Source: Providencia huaxiensis
GTDB lineage: Bacteria > Pseudomonadota > Gammaproteobacteria > Enterobacterales > Enterobacteriaceae
Reading direction: 5' to 3'
DNA: 64,000 bases
Assembly (NCBI RefSeq): GCF_002843235.3
Contig: NZ_CP031123.2
Coordinates: 4,154,001-4,218,000 of the forward strand
Of this stretch, positions 12,249 through 22,947 are shown one piece after another. A program made the translations under genes and the position numbers. Within the stretch, counting starts at the first letter, position 1, and every line of letters begins with the position of its first letter. Under the pieces are notes generated by a model. It did no database searches, was not told the origin of the DNA, and worked only from the letters and a program-made list of their open reading frames with translations.

Positions 12249-13244
12249 ATGGATGAAATAGAACATTCGAATTTCCATTTTAGTGGAATTTCCCCTGACT
12301 TAATTTTAGATGCCTTAATGGAAGTTGGGGTTTACCCCGAATCAGGGCTACTTGAATTAAATAGCTACGAAAATCGTGTTTATCAGTTCCAAGACGAAAA
12401 TCGGCAACGTTATGTGGTTAAATTTTACCGTCCTGAACGTTGGAACCGCTCACAAATTCAAGAAGAGCACGATTTTACTTTAGAACTGCGAGACGAAGGG
12501 TTATCTGTAGCCGCACCTCTTGAGTTTGCAGGGCAAACGGTATTGGAATTTGGTGGGTTTATATTTGCAATTTTTCCGAGTATCGGTGGCCGGCAATATG
12601 AAACCGACAATTTGTTTCAATTAGAAAGTGTAGGCCACTTACTAGGGCGTATACACCAAATTGGTCAGCGTAAAAACTTTGCATTTCGTCCGACAATAGG
12701 TCTCGATGAATATTTGGCGCAACCCCGCCAAGTGATGGCATCAAGCCCTTTGATTGCAGAACGGTATAAAGCCCAATTTATGGCGTCTTTAGATGCATTG
12801 ATTGCACAAGTAAAATTACAATGGCCTGATTCACATTCATCTATTCGCCTACAAGGTGATTGCCATCCAGGCAATATTCTATGGCGTGATGAAGCTTGGA
12901 TGGTGGATTTTGATGATGCCCGAAACGGGCCTGCAATCCAAGACCTCTGGATGCTGCTTAATGGTTCTCGTCAAGATCAAGTCATTCAATTGGATACGTT
13001 ATTAGAAACGTATAATGAGTTTTGTGATTTTGATGTAAAACAGCTGAAGCTTATTGAACCTCTTAGAGCAATGCGCATGGTACATTACCTCGGGTGGGTT
13101 ATCCGCCGTTGGCAAGACCCTGCGTTCCCTCGAGCATTTTCATGGCTACAAGCTGATGATTTTTGGCAAAAACAATCGCTCGAATTTAATCAACAAATTG
13201 AACGGTTGCAAGACGCCCCTTTGCAGTTAACCCCTCAGTTTTAA
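12249..13244 (+). CDS. srkA: Stress response Ser/Thr kinase SrkA (YihE/RdoA)
   Basis: 331-aa cytosolic kinase with aminoglycoside phosphotransferase/choline-kinase fold. The catalytic loop RLQGDCHPGNILW (near residue 200) and the metal-binding WMVDFDDARNGP that follows are intact. N-terminal YENRVYQF and YVVKFYRPERW carry the nucleotide-binding strand and Lys. In E. coli it protects stressed cells and is transcribed with dsbA under Cpx control. The start codon is 6 bp after the yihD stop with only a weak Shine-Dalgarno, suggesting coupling. dsbA follows after 33 bp. Confidence 0.95.
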   Translation: MDEIEHSNFHFSGISPDLILDALMEVGVYPESGLLELNSYENRVYQFQDENRQRYVVKFYRPERWNRSQIQEEHDFTLELRDEGLSVAAPLEFAGQTVLEFGGFIFAIFPSIGGRQYETDNLFQLESVGHLLGRIHQIGQRKNFAFRPTIGLDEYLAQPRQVMASSPLIAERYKAQFMASLDALIAQVKLQWPDSHSSIRLQGDCHPGNILWRDEAWMVDFDDARNGPAIQDLWMLLNGSRQDQVIQLDTLLETYNEFCDFDVKQLKLIEPLRAMRMVHYLGWVIRRWQDPAFPRAFSWLQADDFWQKQSLEFNQQIERLQDAPLQLTPQF

Positions 13245-13277
13245 CTTTTAAGTTTTTGTTTTTGGAGAATGTAGTCT

Positions 13278-13898
13278 ATGAAAAAAATTATGTTGGCTTT
13301 GCTTGGTATTGCCATGTCTTTTAGTGCTGCAGCGGCAAACTACACGGAAGGTAAAGAGTATACTGATGTTAAAGCTGTACCAAATTTACCTCAAGTTCTG
13401 GAGTTCTTCTCATTTTATTGCCCACACTGTTATCAATTTGAGAGTGTGTATAAAGTGCCTCAAACAGTAGAGAAAAACTTGCCAGAAGGCGTGAAGATGG
13501 AACGCTATCACGTTGACTTTCTTGGTCCTTTAGGCGCTGATTTAACTCAAGCTTGGGCCGTTGCGATTGTCCTGAAAGCAGAAGACAAAGTCACACCTAT
13601 CCTGTTTGAAGGTATCCAAAAAACGCAAACTATTAACAGTAAAGCCGATATCCGTAATGCCTTTATCAAAGCAGGTATTTCTGGTGAAGAGTATGATGCA
13701 GCGTTAAATAGCTTCGTTGTGAAATCTATCGTTGCGAAACAGCAAAATGCAGCGCAAGACTTAAAACTGCGTGGTGTTCCTGCACTATTTGTTGATGGTA
13801 AATACCAAATTCGCAATAACGGTATCTCAGTTGATAACGCAGCTGACTACGGTAAAGAGTTCTCTAATGTTGTGAACTTCTTAGTAAATAAAAAATAA
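13278..13898 (+). CDS. dsbA: Periplasmic thiol:disulfide oxidase DsbA
   Basis: 206 aa with a signal peptide ([20 protein letters not shown]) and thioredoxin fold. The active site is CPHC in [10 protein letters not shown] (about residues 50-53 of the precursor) and the cis-Pro loop is GVPALFV. It introduces disulfides into exported proteins and is re-oxidised by DsbB. It is the last gene of the yihD-srkA-dsbA run and is followed by a hairpin terminator at 13908. Start supported by GGAG upstream. Confidence 0.96.
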   Translation: MKKIMLALLGIAMSFSAAAANYTEGKEYTDVKAVPNLPQVLEFFSFYCPHCYQFESVYKVPQTVEKNLPEGVKMERYHVDFLGPLGADLTQAWAVAIVLKAEDKVTPILFEGIQKTQTINSKADIRNAFIKAGISGEEYDAALNSFVVKSIVAKQQNAAQDLKLRGVPALFVDGKYQIRNNGISVDNAADYGKEFSNVVNFLVNKK

Positions 13899-13907
13899 TC
13901 GTAAATA

Positions 13908-13938
13908 GACGGTGGTATACTCGCCATCGTCTCTTTTT
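13908..13938 (+). terminator. dsbA terminator
   Basis: Stem GACGGTGG / CCATCGTC (one G-T pair), loop of 8 nt, followed by TCTTTTTT. It lies 10 nt after the dsbA stop. Confidence 0.8.
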
Positions 13939-14295
13939 TCTATTAATATCCACAATTCAAAGACTTTCTCTCACCTGTATTAAACCCATTCAATTTTGTG
14001 CTAACCCTTTGATTTTACTTTTCTGTTTATATTGTTAATAGTCATATTACTTATTGAATTTACTGAGTAACACAAATTTACACACAAGCTTATCCACAGG
14101 ATGTTAGTCAGATACTTAGTTAATCGGTGTGATTAATTTTAATTAACTGTAATCAATGGGGTACTTATAACAGTGGATGATTTGGTGTGTTTTTAATTAT
14201 CTAACTAAGCAGAATATAAAACTTGGGATGTATCTGAGGCCACATTATGGCATCCTATTAGTATTCGTTCCTGACTAAAAAGATGATGACAGATT
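13939..14295. other. dsbA-polA intergenic region with a DnaA box
   Basis: 357 bp without a gene after the dsbA terminator. It is AT-rich and contains one perfect DnaA 9-mer, TTATCCACA, at 14090-14098, about 200 bp before the polA ATG. DnaA stimulation of polA has been reported in E. coli, so a regulatory role is plausible. No consensus promoter stands out. Confidence 0.55.
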
Positions 14296-17088
14296 ATGGC
14301 TCAGATTGCAGAAAACCCCCTTATTTTGGTTGATGGTTCTTCTTACCTATACCGTGCTTATCATGCATTCCCTCCACTGACCAATAGTGCTGGTGAGCCT
14401 ACTGGGGCAATGTATGGCGTGCTTAATATGCTACGCAGTTTAGTTATGCAGTATAAACCTAGCCATGTAGCGGTTGTCTTTGATGCGAAGGGAAAAACAT
14501 TTCGTGATGAATTGTTTGAAAGCTATAAGTCTCATCGCCCACCCATGCCTGATGATTTACGCGCTCAAATCGCCCCATTACATGAGATGGTTGAAGCGAT
14601 GGGGTTGCCTTTACTTGTAGTTTCAGGCGTAGAGGCTGATGACGTTATCGGGACATTAGCCTGTGAAGCAAGCCGAAAAGGTATGCCTGTGTTAATCAGT
14701 ACGGGCGATAAAGATATGGCGCAATTAGTTGAGCCTAATATTACGCTAATCAATACCATGAATAACACTATTCTAGGGCCTGATGAAGTTAAAGAAAAAT
14801 ACGGAGTTCCCCCTGAACTTATCATCGACTTTTTAGCATTAATGGGAGATTCATCAGACAACATTCCAGGCGTGCCTGGTGTTGGTGAAAAAACAGCACT
14901 CGCCTTGCTCCAAGGCATTGGTAGCTTAGAAGCAATTTATCGTGATCTTGACGCGATTGCCCCATTAGGCTTTAGAGGTTCTAAAACGTTAGCCCCTAAA
15001 ATGGCGGAAAACCGTGAATTGGCTTTTTTATCCTATCAACTCGCGACGATCAAAACCGATGTGGAACTTGATAAAGCTTGTGAAGAGCTGCAAGTTGCTC
15101 AGCCTGATGTGGATAAACTGCATCAATTATTCAGCCGTTATGAATTTAAACGTTGGTTAACTGATGTTGAGAATGGGACTTGGATGGAGGGGAAAGGCGC
15201 AAGTACAAAAGCAAGCCCAACACCAGCAGCGTCACCGGTGAAGTCATCGAGCCCAGCAGTCCCAACATTGAGTGCTGAAAATTACCAAACGATTTTGGAA
15301 AAAGCCGATTTAGAGCAGTGGGTTGAAAAGTTGAGCAAAGCACCATTATTTGCTTTTGATACTGAGACGGACAGCTTAGATACTCAGGAAGCCCGTTTAG
15401 TGGGGATGTCATTTGCAATTGAGCCGGGGCATGCCGCTTATTTGCCATTAGGTCACGACTATTTGGATGCGCCAGTACAACTTCCTCTGGAAGAAGTTTT
15501 GGAAGTTATGAAGCCTTTACTTGAGAGTGAAAAAATCCTCAAAATTGGCCAAAATTTGAAATATGACGCAGAAATTCTTGAAAATTATGGCATTGAATTA
15601 AAAGGTATTGGTTATGACACAATGCTGGAGTCATATGTGTTAAACAGTGTTGCGGGGATGGGACGCCATGATATGGACAGCTTGGCCGACCGCCATCTGA
15701 ACCATAAAACCGTGAGCTTTGAAGAAATCGCGGGTAAGGGCAAAAAACAGCTGACATTTAACCAAATTGCTTTAGAGCAAGCCGCTAATTATGCGGCGGA
15801 AGATGCAGATGTCACGTTATTACTGCATCAAGCGTTATATCCACAACTAGAGGCTGAACCTAAGCTTAATCACATTTTCCAAAATATTGAAATGCCACTT
15901 GTGCCTGTGTTAGTCCGAATGGAGCGTAAAGGCGTTTTAATTGACGCAAACGTGCTTGCTGCGCAGTCGAAAGTGATTACTGCCCGTTTAGCTGAATTGG
16001 AAAAAGAGGCTTTTGAACTTGCAGGGGAAGAGTTTAACCTCGCTTCACCAAAGCAATTGCAAACGATTTTATTCGAAAAATTACAACTGCCAGTGATAAA
16101 GAAAACGCCAAGTGGGGCTGCGTCGACTAATGAAGAAGTGCTTGAAGAATTAGCGCTGAACCATGCATTGCCAAAATTGTTACTCGAGCACCGTAGTTTA
16201 GCCAAATTAAAATCCACGTATACGGATAAACTCCCTCTAATGATTAGCCCGCGGACTCAGCGTGTTCATACTTCTTATCACCAAGCTGTCACAGCAACAG
16301 GGCGTTTGTCTTCTCGGGATCCTAACCTACAAAACATTCCAGTGAGAACTGAAGAAGGGCGTCGTATCCGCCAAGCCTTTATTGCGCGTGAAGGCTACAA
16401 AGTGATGGCAGCGGACTATTCACAAATTGAATTACGTATTATGGCGCATTTATCCCAAGATAAGGGCCTATTAACCGCGTTTGCTGAAGGGAAAGATATC
16501 CATAAGGCGACGGCCGCTGAAGTCTTTGGTGTGCCACTGGAACAAGTTACTAGCGATCAACGTCGAAGTGCCAAGGCGATTAACTTTGGGCTTATCTATG
16601 GCATGAGCGCATTTGGTTTAGCACGCCAATTGGGGATCCCTCGTGGTGAAGCTCAGCGCTATATGGATCTCTACTTTGAACGCTACCCAGGTGTATTGCG
16701 TTATATGGAAAACACACGCTTACAGGCTTCCGAACAAGGCTATGTTGAAACACTTGAAGGTCGTCGCTTATATTTAGCGGATATTAAGTCAAGTAATGGG
16801 ATGCGTCGTAAGGCAGCAGAACGCGAAGCAATCAACGCACCAATGCAAGGAACCGCAGCGGACATCATTAAAAAAGCCATGATTGCCGTTGATAATTGGT
16901 TGCAAACGGAAAAACCACATGCAGACATGCTAATGCAAGTTCACGATGAATTAGTCTTTGAGGTCAAAGAGTCAGAATTAGAGCGTGTCCAAGCTCAAGT
17001 TCAGTCATTAATGGAACAAAGTATGAAACTCGATGTACCATTAAAAGTGGATGTAGGAATTGGTGATAACTGGGATGAAGCTCATTAA
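14296..17088 (+). CDS. polA: DNA polymerase I
   Basis: 930 aa, all three activities present. The 5'-nuclease domain occupies residues 1-290 ([25 protein letters not shown]; the helix-hairpin-helix [14 protein letters not shown]). A linker rich in Ala/Ser/Pro spans about 295-320. The 3'-5' exonuclease has intact acidic residues in [11 protein letters not shown] and [10 protein letters not shown]. The polymerase domain runs from about 520 to the end, with motif [18 protein letters not shown], motif [15 protein letters not shown] and motif [11 protein letters not shown]. It fills gaps in Okazaki-fragment maturation and excision repair. Followed by its own terminator and the spf gene, as in E. 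coli. Confidence 0.98.
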   Translation: MAQIAENPLILVDGSSYLYRAYHAFPPLTNSAGEPTGAMYGVLNMLRSLVMQYKPSHVAVVFDAKGKTFRDELFESYKSHRPPMPDDLRAQIAPLHEMVEAMGLPLLVVSGVEADDVIGTLACEASRKGMPVLISTGDKDMAQLVEPNITLINTMNNTILGPDEVKEKYGVPPELIIDFLALMGDSSDNIPGVPGVGEKTALALLQGIGSLEAIYRDLDAIAPLGFRGSKTLAPKMAENRELAFLSYQLATIKTDVELDKACEELQVAQPDVDKLHQLFSRYEFKRWLTDVENGTWMEGKGASTKASPTPAASPVKSSSPAVPTLSAENYQTILEKADLEQWVEKLSKAPLFAFDTETDSLDTQEARLVGMSFAIEPGHAAYLPLGHDYLDAPVQLPLEEVLEVMKPLLESEKILKIGQNLKYDAEILENYGIELKGIGYDTMLESYVLNSVAGMGRHDMDSLADRHLNHKTVSFEEIAGKGKKQLTFNQIALEQAANYAAEDADVTLLLHQALYPQLEAEPKLNHIFQNIEMPLVPVLVRMERKGVLIDANVLAAQSKVITARLAELEKEAFELAGEEFNLASPKQLQTILFEKLQLPVIKKTPSGAASTNEEVLEELALNHALPKLLLEHRSLAKLKSTYTDKLPLMISPRTQRVHTSYHQAVTATGRLSSRDPNLQNIPVRTEEGRRIRQAFIAREGYKVMAADYSQIELRIMAHLSQDKGLLTAFAEGKDIHKATAAEVFGVPLEQVTSDQRRSAKAINFGLIYGMSAFGLARQLGIPRGEAQRYMDLYFERYPGVLRYMENTRLQASEQGYVETLEGRRLYLADIKSSNGMRRKAAEREAINAPMQGTAADIIKKAMIAVDNWLQTEKPHADMLMQVHDELVFEVKESELERVQAQVQSLMEQSMKLDVPLKVDVGIGDNWDEAH

Positions 17089-17110
17089 TTTTTAACCATA
17101 TTGAATATAC

Positions 17111-17140
17111 AAACCTCCAAGACGTCATTGGAGGTTTTTT
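17111..17140 (+). terminator. polA terminator
   Basis: Arms AACCTCCAA and TTGGAGGTT flank a 7-nt loop and are followed by TTTT. It starts 23 nt after the polA stop. Confidence 0.85.
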
Positions 17141-17262
17141 ATGTTCAGCAAAGGCATAACAGATAATTATGCATTTGAAATTATTTACTAGAAATTTAAT
17201 CTAACTCTGCAATAAATCAATTATTTTTGTGATGACAGTCAAGAAAATGATTAACATTTTTA

Positions 17263-17278
17263 TGCGACATACATCACA
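17263..17278. promoter_or_regulatory. Candidate CRP site upstream of Spot 42
   Basis: TGCGA-N6-TCACA matches nine of ten conserved CRP half-site positions. It is about 137 bp upstream of the Spot 42 start, farther than the E. coli repressing site, so its effect is uncertain. Confidence 0.5.
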
Positions 17279-17406
17279 TAAATATGTAATTAAAATCCGT
17301 TTTTTAGCTCATTCTATTCATATTTCCGTGCTGAATCGTAGAAAGCTTTGAAAAAAAATTACAAAAAGGCTTTTTTTCGAGCGAAAAATAAAGTACATTA
17401 ATAGGC

Positions 17407-17517
17407 GTAGGGTACAGAGGTAAGATGTTCTATCTTTCAGACCTTTTACTTCACGTAATCGGATTTAGCTGAATATTAGCTGCTCCAGTCAAAGTTTTTT
17501 GACTGGAGCATTTTTTT
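17407..17517 (+). ncRNA. spf: Spot 42 small RNA
   Basis: The sequence from GTAGGGTACAGAGGTAAGAT onward is essentially identical to E. coli Spot 42 through the Hfq-binding and seed regions. It ends in a terminator hairpin (GCTCCAGTC / GACTGGAGC) followed by seven T residues. Only the terminator stem and the segment before it differ from E. coli. It sits between polA and engB, the conserved location. Spot 42 base-pairs with mRNAs of non-preferred sugar metabolism and is repressed by CRP-cAMP in E. coli. A TACATT element ten bases upstream could be the -10. Confidence 0.95.
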
Positions 17518-17585
17518 ATCTAAAATTCAGAGAATTAGAAGATATAAGGCTGTAATGAGCCATTTCTGGCTCACAATAAGAGAAA

Positions 17586-18197
17586 TCAAGCAGGTGTGTT
17601 ATACCAGCTATCTAGCTTAATGCGGAGTTTATCAACACCAATCTTTTTCAGCGCTGAAAAGTATTCCACTTCAATATCCCCTTCAAGTGGAGCAAGTGCT
17701 TGGCGAACTTCCGTTAACTGTTTCTTTCTTGCACCAGAGGCAAGTTTGTCTGCTTTAGTGAGCAAAACTAAAACGGGTACATTCATTGCAACAGACCATT
17801 CAATCATTTGCATATCGAGGTCTTTTAATGGATGGCGAATATCCATTAATACAACAAGCCCCTTAATACATTCTCTCTTTTGGAGATATTCCCCGAGTGC
17901 TTGTTGCCATTTACGTTTCATTTCTTCAGGAACTTCGGCATAACCATATCCCGGAAGGTCAACAAGGCGAACGCCTTCCTCAACTTCAAATAGGTTGATT
18001 AGCTGAGTTCTTCCTGGTGTTTTACTGGTACGTGCTAAGCTTTTTTGCTGTGTTAATGCATTCAATGCACTGGATTTCCCCGCATTAGAGCGGCCAGCAA
18101 AAGCCACCTCAATTCCGGTATCTTTAGGTAGATGACGGATATCGGGTGCACTGATGACAAATTTTGCCATCTGGTAGTTATGATTTTTAATTGCCAT
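17586..18197 (-). CDS. engB: Ribosome biogenesis GTPase EngB (YihA/YsxC)
   Basis: 203-aa essential GTPase of large-subunit assembly. G1 [12 protein letters not shown] (near residue 33), G2 threonine region [10 protein letters not shown]3 [14 protein letters not shown]4 LLTKADKL and G5 YFSALKK are all readable. ATG 18197 follows GGGAGAACGACA, a proper Shine-Dalgarno; the longer frame to 18224 adds nine residues without family support. Oriented toward spf and polA as in E. coli. Confidence 0.95.
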   Translation of the reverse strand: MAIKNHNYQMAKFVISAPDIRHLPKDTGIEVAFAGRSNAGKSSALNALTQQKSLARTSKTPGRTQLINLFEVEEGVRLVDLPGYGYAEVPEEMKRKWQQALGEYLQKRECIKGLVVLMDIRHPLKDLDMQMIEWSVAMNVPVLVLLTKADKLASGARKKQLTEVRQALAPLEGDIEVEYFSALKKIGVDKLRIKLDSWYNTPA

Positions 18198-18427
18198 TTG
18201 TCGTTCTCCCTGAGTTAGCCTCAAAAGGCTCGGGGATTATAGCTTTGCTTAGCGCTTCACGACAACTCGAAATATCCTCTCAGCCACTTTTCCTTTTGAG
18301 GACGGTCTTATTTTTATGTGTTGTGTGCGATGAAATGGCAATAATAGAGAAATAGCCATTATTCATGACGTCTTTTACTGAAATTGGTCTAGAATTTAGC
18401 GTATTTAGTGTGTTTCTATTTTTTGGC

Positions 18428-18442
18428 GTAAATATAGGTAAA
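18428..18442 (+). promoter_or_regulatory. CpxR box upstream of ppiA
   Basis: GTAAA-TATAG-GTAAA is a perfect match to the CpxR consensus GTAAA-N5-GTAAA, 78 bp upstream of the ppiA ATG. ppiA is a known Cpx envelope-stress target in E. coli. The remainder of the 322-bp engB-ppiA gap shows no gene. Confidence 0.75.
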
Positions 18443-18519
18443 TCTTCAGCATTCTTGTTGGCTTCACTCTAGAATTGCTAGATTGCAGTTGTAATGAGCT
18501 ATAACGAAAGGGATCTTAC

Positions 18520-19092
18520 ATGTTAAAACGAATTTTTGTGCCACTTTTGGCCGTCTGCGCAATGAGCGCATCTTCTCTTGCATTATCTGCGGGTGAGACT
18601 TATATCAAATTAGTCACGTCAGCGGGTGATATCGAATTAGAACTGAATAGCAAAAAAGCCCCTGTTACGACAGAAAACTTCGTTCAGTATGTTAATGAAG
18701 GTTATTACAACGGAACCACTTTCCACCGTGTTATTCCTGGATTTATGATCCAAGGCGGTGCGTTTGATAAAGATTTACAACAAAAACAAACCCGTGCACC
18801 GATTAAAAACGAAGCGGATAACGGCTTACGTAACTTGCGCGGTACTATCTCAATGGCGCGTACAGCGAATAAAGACAGTGCGACGAGCCAATTTTTCATC
18901 AATGTTGCAGATAATGCTTTCTTAGATCACGGCCAACGTGATTTTGGTTACGCTGTATTTGGTAAAGTGGTGAAAGGGATGGATGTTGCAGATAAAATCT
19001 CTAAAGTAAAAACGGAAAACGTGGGGCCATATCAGAATGTCCCGGTTGACCCTATTACAATCATTTCTGCTGAAGTGATTAAAAAACCATAG
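18520..19092 (+). CDS. ppiA: Periplasmic peptidyl-prolyl cis-trans isomerase A (cyclophilin)
   Basis: 190 aa with signal peptide (about residues 1-24, ending SSLALSA) and a single cyclophilin domain. Catalytic and binding residues appear in [13 protein letters not shown] (Arg, Phe, Met and Gln), in RGTISMART and in ATSQFFINV. It catalyses proline isomerisation during folding of exported proteins. In E. coli the next genes are yhfG and fic; here they are missing and pabA follows after 448 bp. Confidence 0.96.
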   Translation: MLKRIFVPLLAVCAMSASSLALSAGETYIKLVTSAGDIELELNSKKAPVTTENFVQYVNEGYYNGTTFHRVIPGFMIQGGAFDKDLQQKQTRAPIKNEADNGLRNLRGTISMARTANKDSATSQFFINVADNAFLDHGQRDFGYAVFGKVVKGMDVADKISKVKTENVGPYQNVPVDPITIISAEVIKKP

Positions 19093-19136
19093 TGATCAAA
19101 ATGGTAGCGATCAAAAACGGTAGTGATTAAAAACTA
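19090..19136 (+). repeat. Three degenerate 15-16 bp tandem repeats after ppiA
   Basis: Units TAGTGATCAAAATGG, TAGCGATCAAAAACGG and TAGTGATTAAAAACTA follow one another; the first begins with the ppiA stop codon. A terminator-like hairpin follows at 19151. Confidence 0.6.
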
Positions 19137-19150
19137 TCGTGTCGAATACA

Positions 19151-19182
19151 GTGGGTAGGTTGCTTTAACGTGCCCACTTTTA
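19151..19182 (+). terminator. Probable ppiA terminator
   Basis: Arms GTGGGTA and TGCCCAC (7 bp with one G-T pair, 13-nt loop), followed by TTTTAT. From here to the pabA start (about 360 bp) no gene is seen; yhfG-fic of E. coli are absent. Confidence 0.6.
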
Positions 19183-19540
19183 TAAAAAACAACGTTTTCA
19201 CTCCCCCTTTGAGTTTCCCTTCATTAACAGCCTTAGCTAAAATGTGTCAGCTTCTACTCATTTTTAATAACCTTTTATTTCGTTGTATTTAAAGTAAATC
19301 TTAATCAAAATACCGGTTTGTTATAGGGATGTAAATATAATTCCATGATTTTTATATGGAAACTTATCTCCGATAAAAAACAATCATTGACTTAAATAGG
19401 CTATTTTCCTGCTTTGGCTGTGCTATGATAGCCGCCCTTATTATTTTTATGGTGTTTTAATCATCGTTCTGATTGCCAACACGATAAAAATATGCATAAG
19501 AATTAATACATAATGATAAAAATCAGTCGGATAGGCTAAT

Positions 19541-20116
19541 ATGCTTCTACTTATTGATAATTACGATTCATTTACTTACAACTTATACCAATACTTTTGT
19601 GAGTTAGGGACTGAAGTTGTTGTAAAACGTAATGATGAAATTACCATCGAAGAAATTGAACAGCTTTCGCCTACACATCTTGTGATTTCACCTGGGCCAT
19701 GTACACCGGATGAGGCTGGCATCTCCCTTGAGGCGATCAAATACTTTGCAGGTAAACTACCTATTTTAGGCATTTGCTTAGGGCATCAAGCGATTGGGCA
19801 AGCTTTTGGTGCATCAGTCGTTAAAGCACGAGAAGTTATGCACGGTAAAACCTCCGCTATCCACCATAACCATCAAGGTGTATTCAAGGGCTTGAACCGC
19901 CCCTTGACAGTGACACGCTACCATTCTCTGGTGATTGCGGCAGAGACGCTTCCTGTTTCTTTTGATGTATCAGCGTGGTCACTGAATAATGGTGATGTTG
20001 ATGAAATCATGGGAATACGGCACAAAACCTTGCCTATAGAGGGCGTTCAGTTCCATCCTGAAAGCATTCTGAGTGAACAAGGTCATGAATTACTCAATAA
20101 TTTTCTGAAATATTAA
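19541..20116 (+). CDS. pabA: Aminodeoxychorismate synthase glutamine amidotransferase subunit
   Basis: 191 aa. A class I glutamine amidotransferase with the catalytic triad visible: Cys in [16 protein letters not shown], His and Glu in [15 protein letters not shown]-terminal [16 protein letters not shown] and [14 protein letters not shown] are typical of PabA/TrpG. It supplies ammonia to PabB to make 4-amino-4-deoxychorismate for folate. TrpG is the alternative, but the position directly before argD is that of pabA in E. coli and there is no trpE or trpD beside it. Confidence 0.93.
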   Translation: MLLLIDNYDSFTYNLYQYFCELGTEVVVKRNDEITIEEIEQLSPTHLVISPGPCTPDEAGISLEAIKYFAGKLPILGICLGHQAIGQAFGASVVKAREVMHGKTSAIHHNHQGVFKGLNRPLTVTRYHSLVIAAETLPVSFDVSAWSLNNGDVDEIMGIRHKTLPIEGVQFHPESILSEQGHELLNNFLKY

Positions 20117-20230
20117 TTTAGAAATATCGTTCAGAATAAATTAATTATGCATATTATGCCCTTTGCTATTGCTCTTTTTTGATTTTTTATTCATATTTAA
20201 TGCTTATGTTTTCATTTTCGCATTAAATAA

Positions 20231-21460
<1,230 letters not shown>

Positions 21461-21474
21461 ATTGTAGAGTAAAG

Positions 21475-21499
21475 TTGCAGAGGCATTTTGCCTCTGCAA
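21475..21499. terminator. Hairpin between argD and the convergent 409-codon gene
   Basis: Perfect 11-bp stem TTGCAGAGGCA / TGCCTCTGCAA with a 3-nt loop, without a strong U-tract on either strand. Confidence 0.55.
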
Positions 21500-21523
21500 T
21501 AAACATTTTATTGATTAAATTTT

Positions 21524-22753
21524 TTACTTTTTTACGATACTTTGTTGAGCTTCTAATACTAATTGTTCAATTTTTTTTTCATGTGTTGAAGTCATAACAG
21601 CCATTTCTTGGTATTCTCTTTTCAGAGCTTTCAGCCCAGCTATTTGTCTATCAAGATGATTTATTTTTTCAATTTTAATTGAGTTATTTATTTTATTTCG
21701 ACGAGAAGGATGAATATAGCCTGTTGAACTATTTCCTTTGGCTAATTTGTCCATTTTTTCTGCCTGTGTTTGTTTTAGCTTTCTAGCTATCCTATTTTTT
21801 TCTTTTTTAGGTAGTCTGGTTTCGTTCGCTTTATTATCTGTAATTTCATTTTTATTTAGATTACTGAAATTTTCACTTATTAATCTAATGTTTTTATTTT
21901 TCTCTTGATGTGGAAAGTCATCTGAAAAGCACACTGAATTACCTAAAGAGGGATTGCTATCTGATTGATAACCAGAGGAATTAGAGTTTAAGCTCTCATT
22001 GCTCGAATGAAAGTTAGTAAGATGGAGAATTTTTTTAAAACTATCGTGGCTTAAGCCAAAATTTAAATTTTCATAACTTGGATACGCTGATTCATCTAAT
22101 GTACCCAAAAAGTAGCTTGGTTCTTCGGTGTAGCTATCCCATTCTAAGTCAATGCACTCTGTTTCTTTATTGTTTTTTTGCATGATGATACTGTTAGCGT
22201 CTTTATTATTATAAAATCTAACATGATAGATATCTTCATTTCTTGGTATTGTTTTATTTTTGATAATTAAACTTTGAATTTTGCTAGTAGATTTTATTTT
22301 TTCAATAGACTCATGGAAAAAGTGTTTTAACTTATTGATACCGAAATCTTTAACTAAAAAATTTTTTTTGGTAGTATTAATTAACTCTGCATTAGAGTTG
22401 CTAGTTTTCATAGGAGTATTTTCCAGTTTAATATTTTTTGTTGAATTATTTTCTGTTGTAATATTATTTTTAAAGACATTTGATGGGGAAACCAAATATT
22501 CCTCTTGATAAATATAGGGAATTTTGATTTTTCCAACAGGTTGTGAATAAGGGAGTTGGCTTAGCTCGGGTTGTTCTCTCTTGTAAAACTCACAAGTTTT
22601 AATAGCGAGATTTACTTTCTTATAACCTCCTGTATTTAATGGATTAATAATATTTAACCCTTCAATAAATGAAAGGTTTTTGGATGTAATTTTTTTATTA
22701 TCCATATAATTAGGTGAACTTTTTATATTATTTACTTTAGTATTTAACTCCAC
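21524..22753 (-). CDS. Hypothetical Asn/Ser/Lys-rich protein with basic, coiled-coil C-terminus
   Basis: I do not recognise this 409-aa protein. It has no signal peptide or membrane segment. Residues 1-310 are low-complexity and rich in Asn, Ser, Lys and Glu, with a Ser cluster near 255-280 (SSGYQSDSNPS). Residues 315-335 form a strongly basic helix (KKEKNRIARKLKQTQAEK) that loosely resembles a bZIP basic region. A predicted coiled coil follows at about 362-405 (LDRQIAGLKALKREYQEM...). The GTG start has AGGAG ten bases upstream; an internal ATG is possible. The gene is visibly more AT-rich than its core neighbours argD and crp and occupies the yhfK position, pointing to horizontal acquisition. 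A secreted effector or host- or DNA-interacting protein is conceivable but unsupported. Confidence 0.7.
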   Translation of the reverse strand: MELNTKVNNIKSSPNYMDNKKITSKNLSFIEGLNIINPLNTGGYKKVNLAIKTCEFYKREQPELSQLPYSQPVGKIKIPYIYQEEYLVSPSNVFKNNITTENNSTKNIKLENTPMKTSNSNAELINTTKKNFLVKDFGINKLKHFFHESIEKIKSTSKIQSLIIKNKTIPRNEDIYHVRFYNNKDANSIIMQKNNKETECIDLEWDSYTEEPSYFLGTLDESAYPSYENLNFGLSHDSFKKILHLTNFHSSNESLNSNSSGYQSDSNPSLGNSVCFSDDFPHQEKNKNIRLISENFSNLNKNEITDNKANETRLPKKEKNRIARKLKQTQAEKMDKLAKGNSSTGYIHPSRRNKINNSIKIEKINHLDRQIAGLKALKREYQEMAVMTSTHEKKIEQLVLEAQQSIVKK

Positions 22754-22870
22754 GACTAATAATCTCCTAGTAATAGTTTTGTTACCATTATCTTAGTGTG
22801 ATCATTAGCTAGAAAAATATAAAGAAACGACACTCATTAATGAAAGTATATAAATAGGCTATGGATAAGA

Positions 22871-22906
22871 AAAAATAACGTTATACCAGAGGTATAACGT
22901 TATTTT
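22871..22906. terminator. crp terminator (bidirectional hairpin)
   Basis: AATAACGTTATACC and its complement GGTATAACGTTATT enclose a 3-nt loop, with A-rich and T-rich flanks so that both strands end in U. A smaller CCTCGC / GCGAGG stem lies between it and the crp stop. Confidence 0.85.
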
Positions 22907-22947
22907 AAATTGCATGCCTCGCCAAGAGAGCGAGGCTGAAAGGTTAA

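Noticed and set aside
14090..14098. Replication origin at the DnaA box upstream of polA
   Set aside because: Only one 9-mer, no AT-rich 13-mer array, and no origin-linked genes such as mnmG, dnaA or dnaN nearby.
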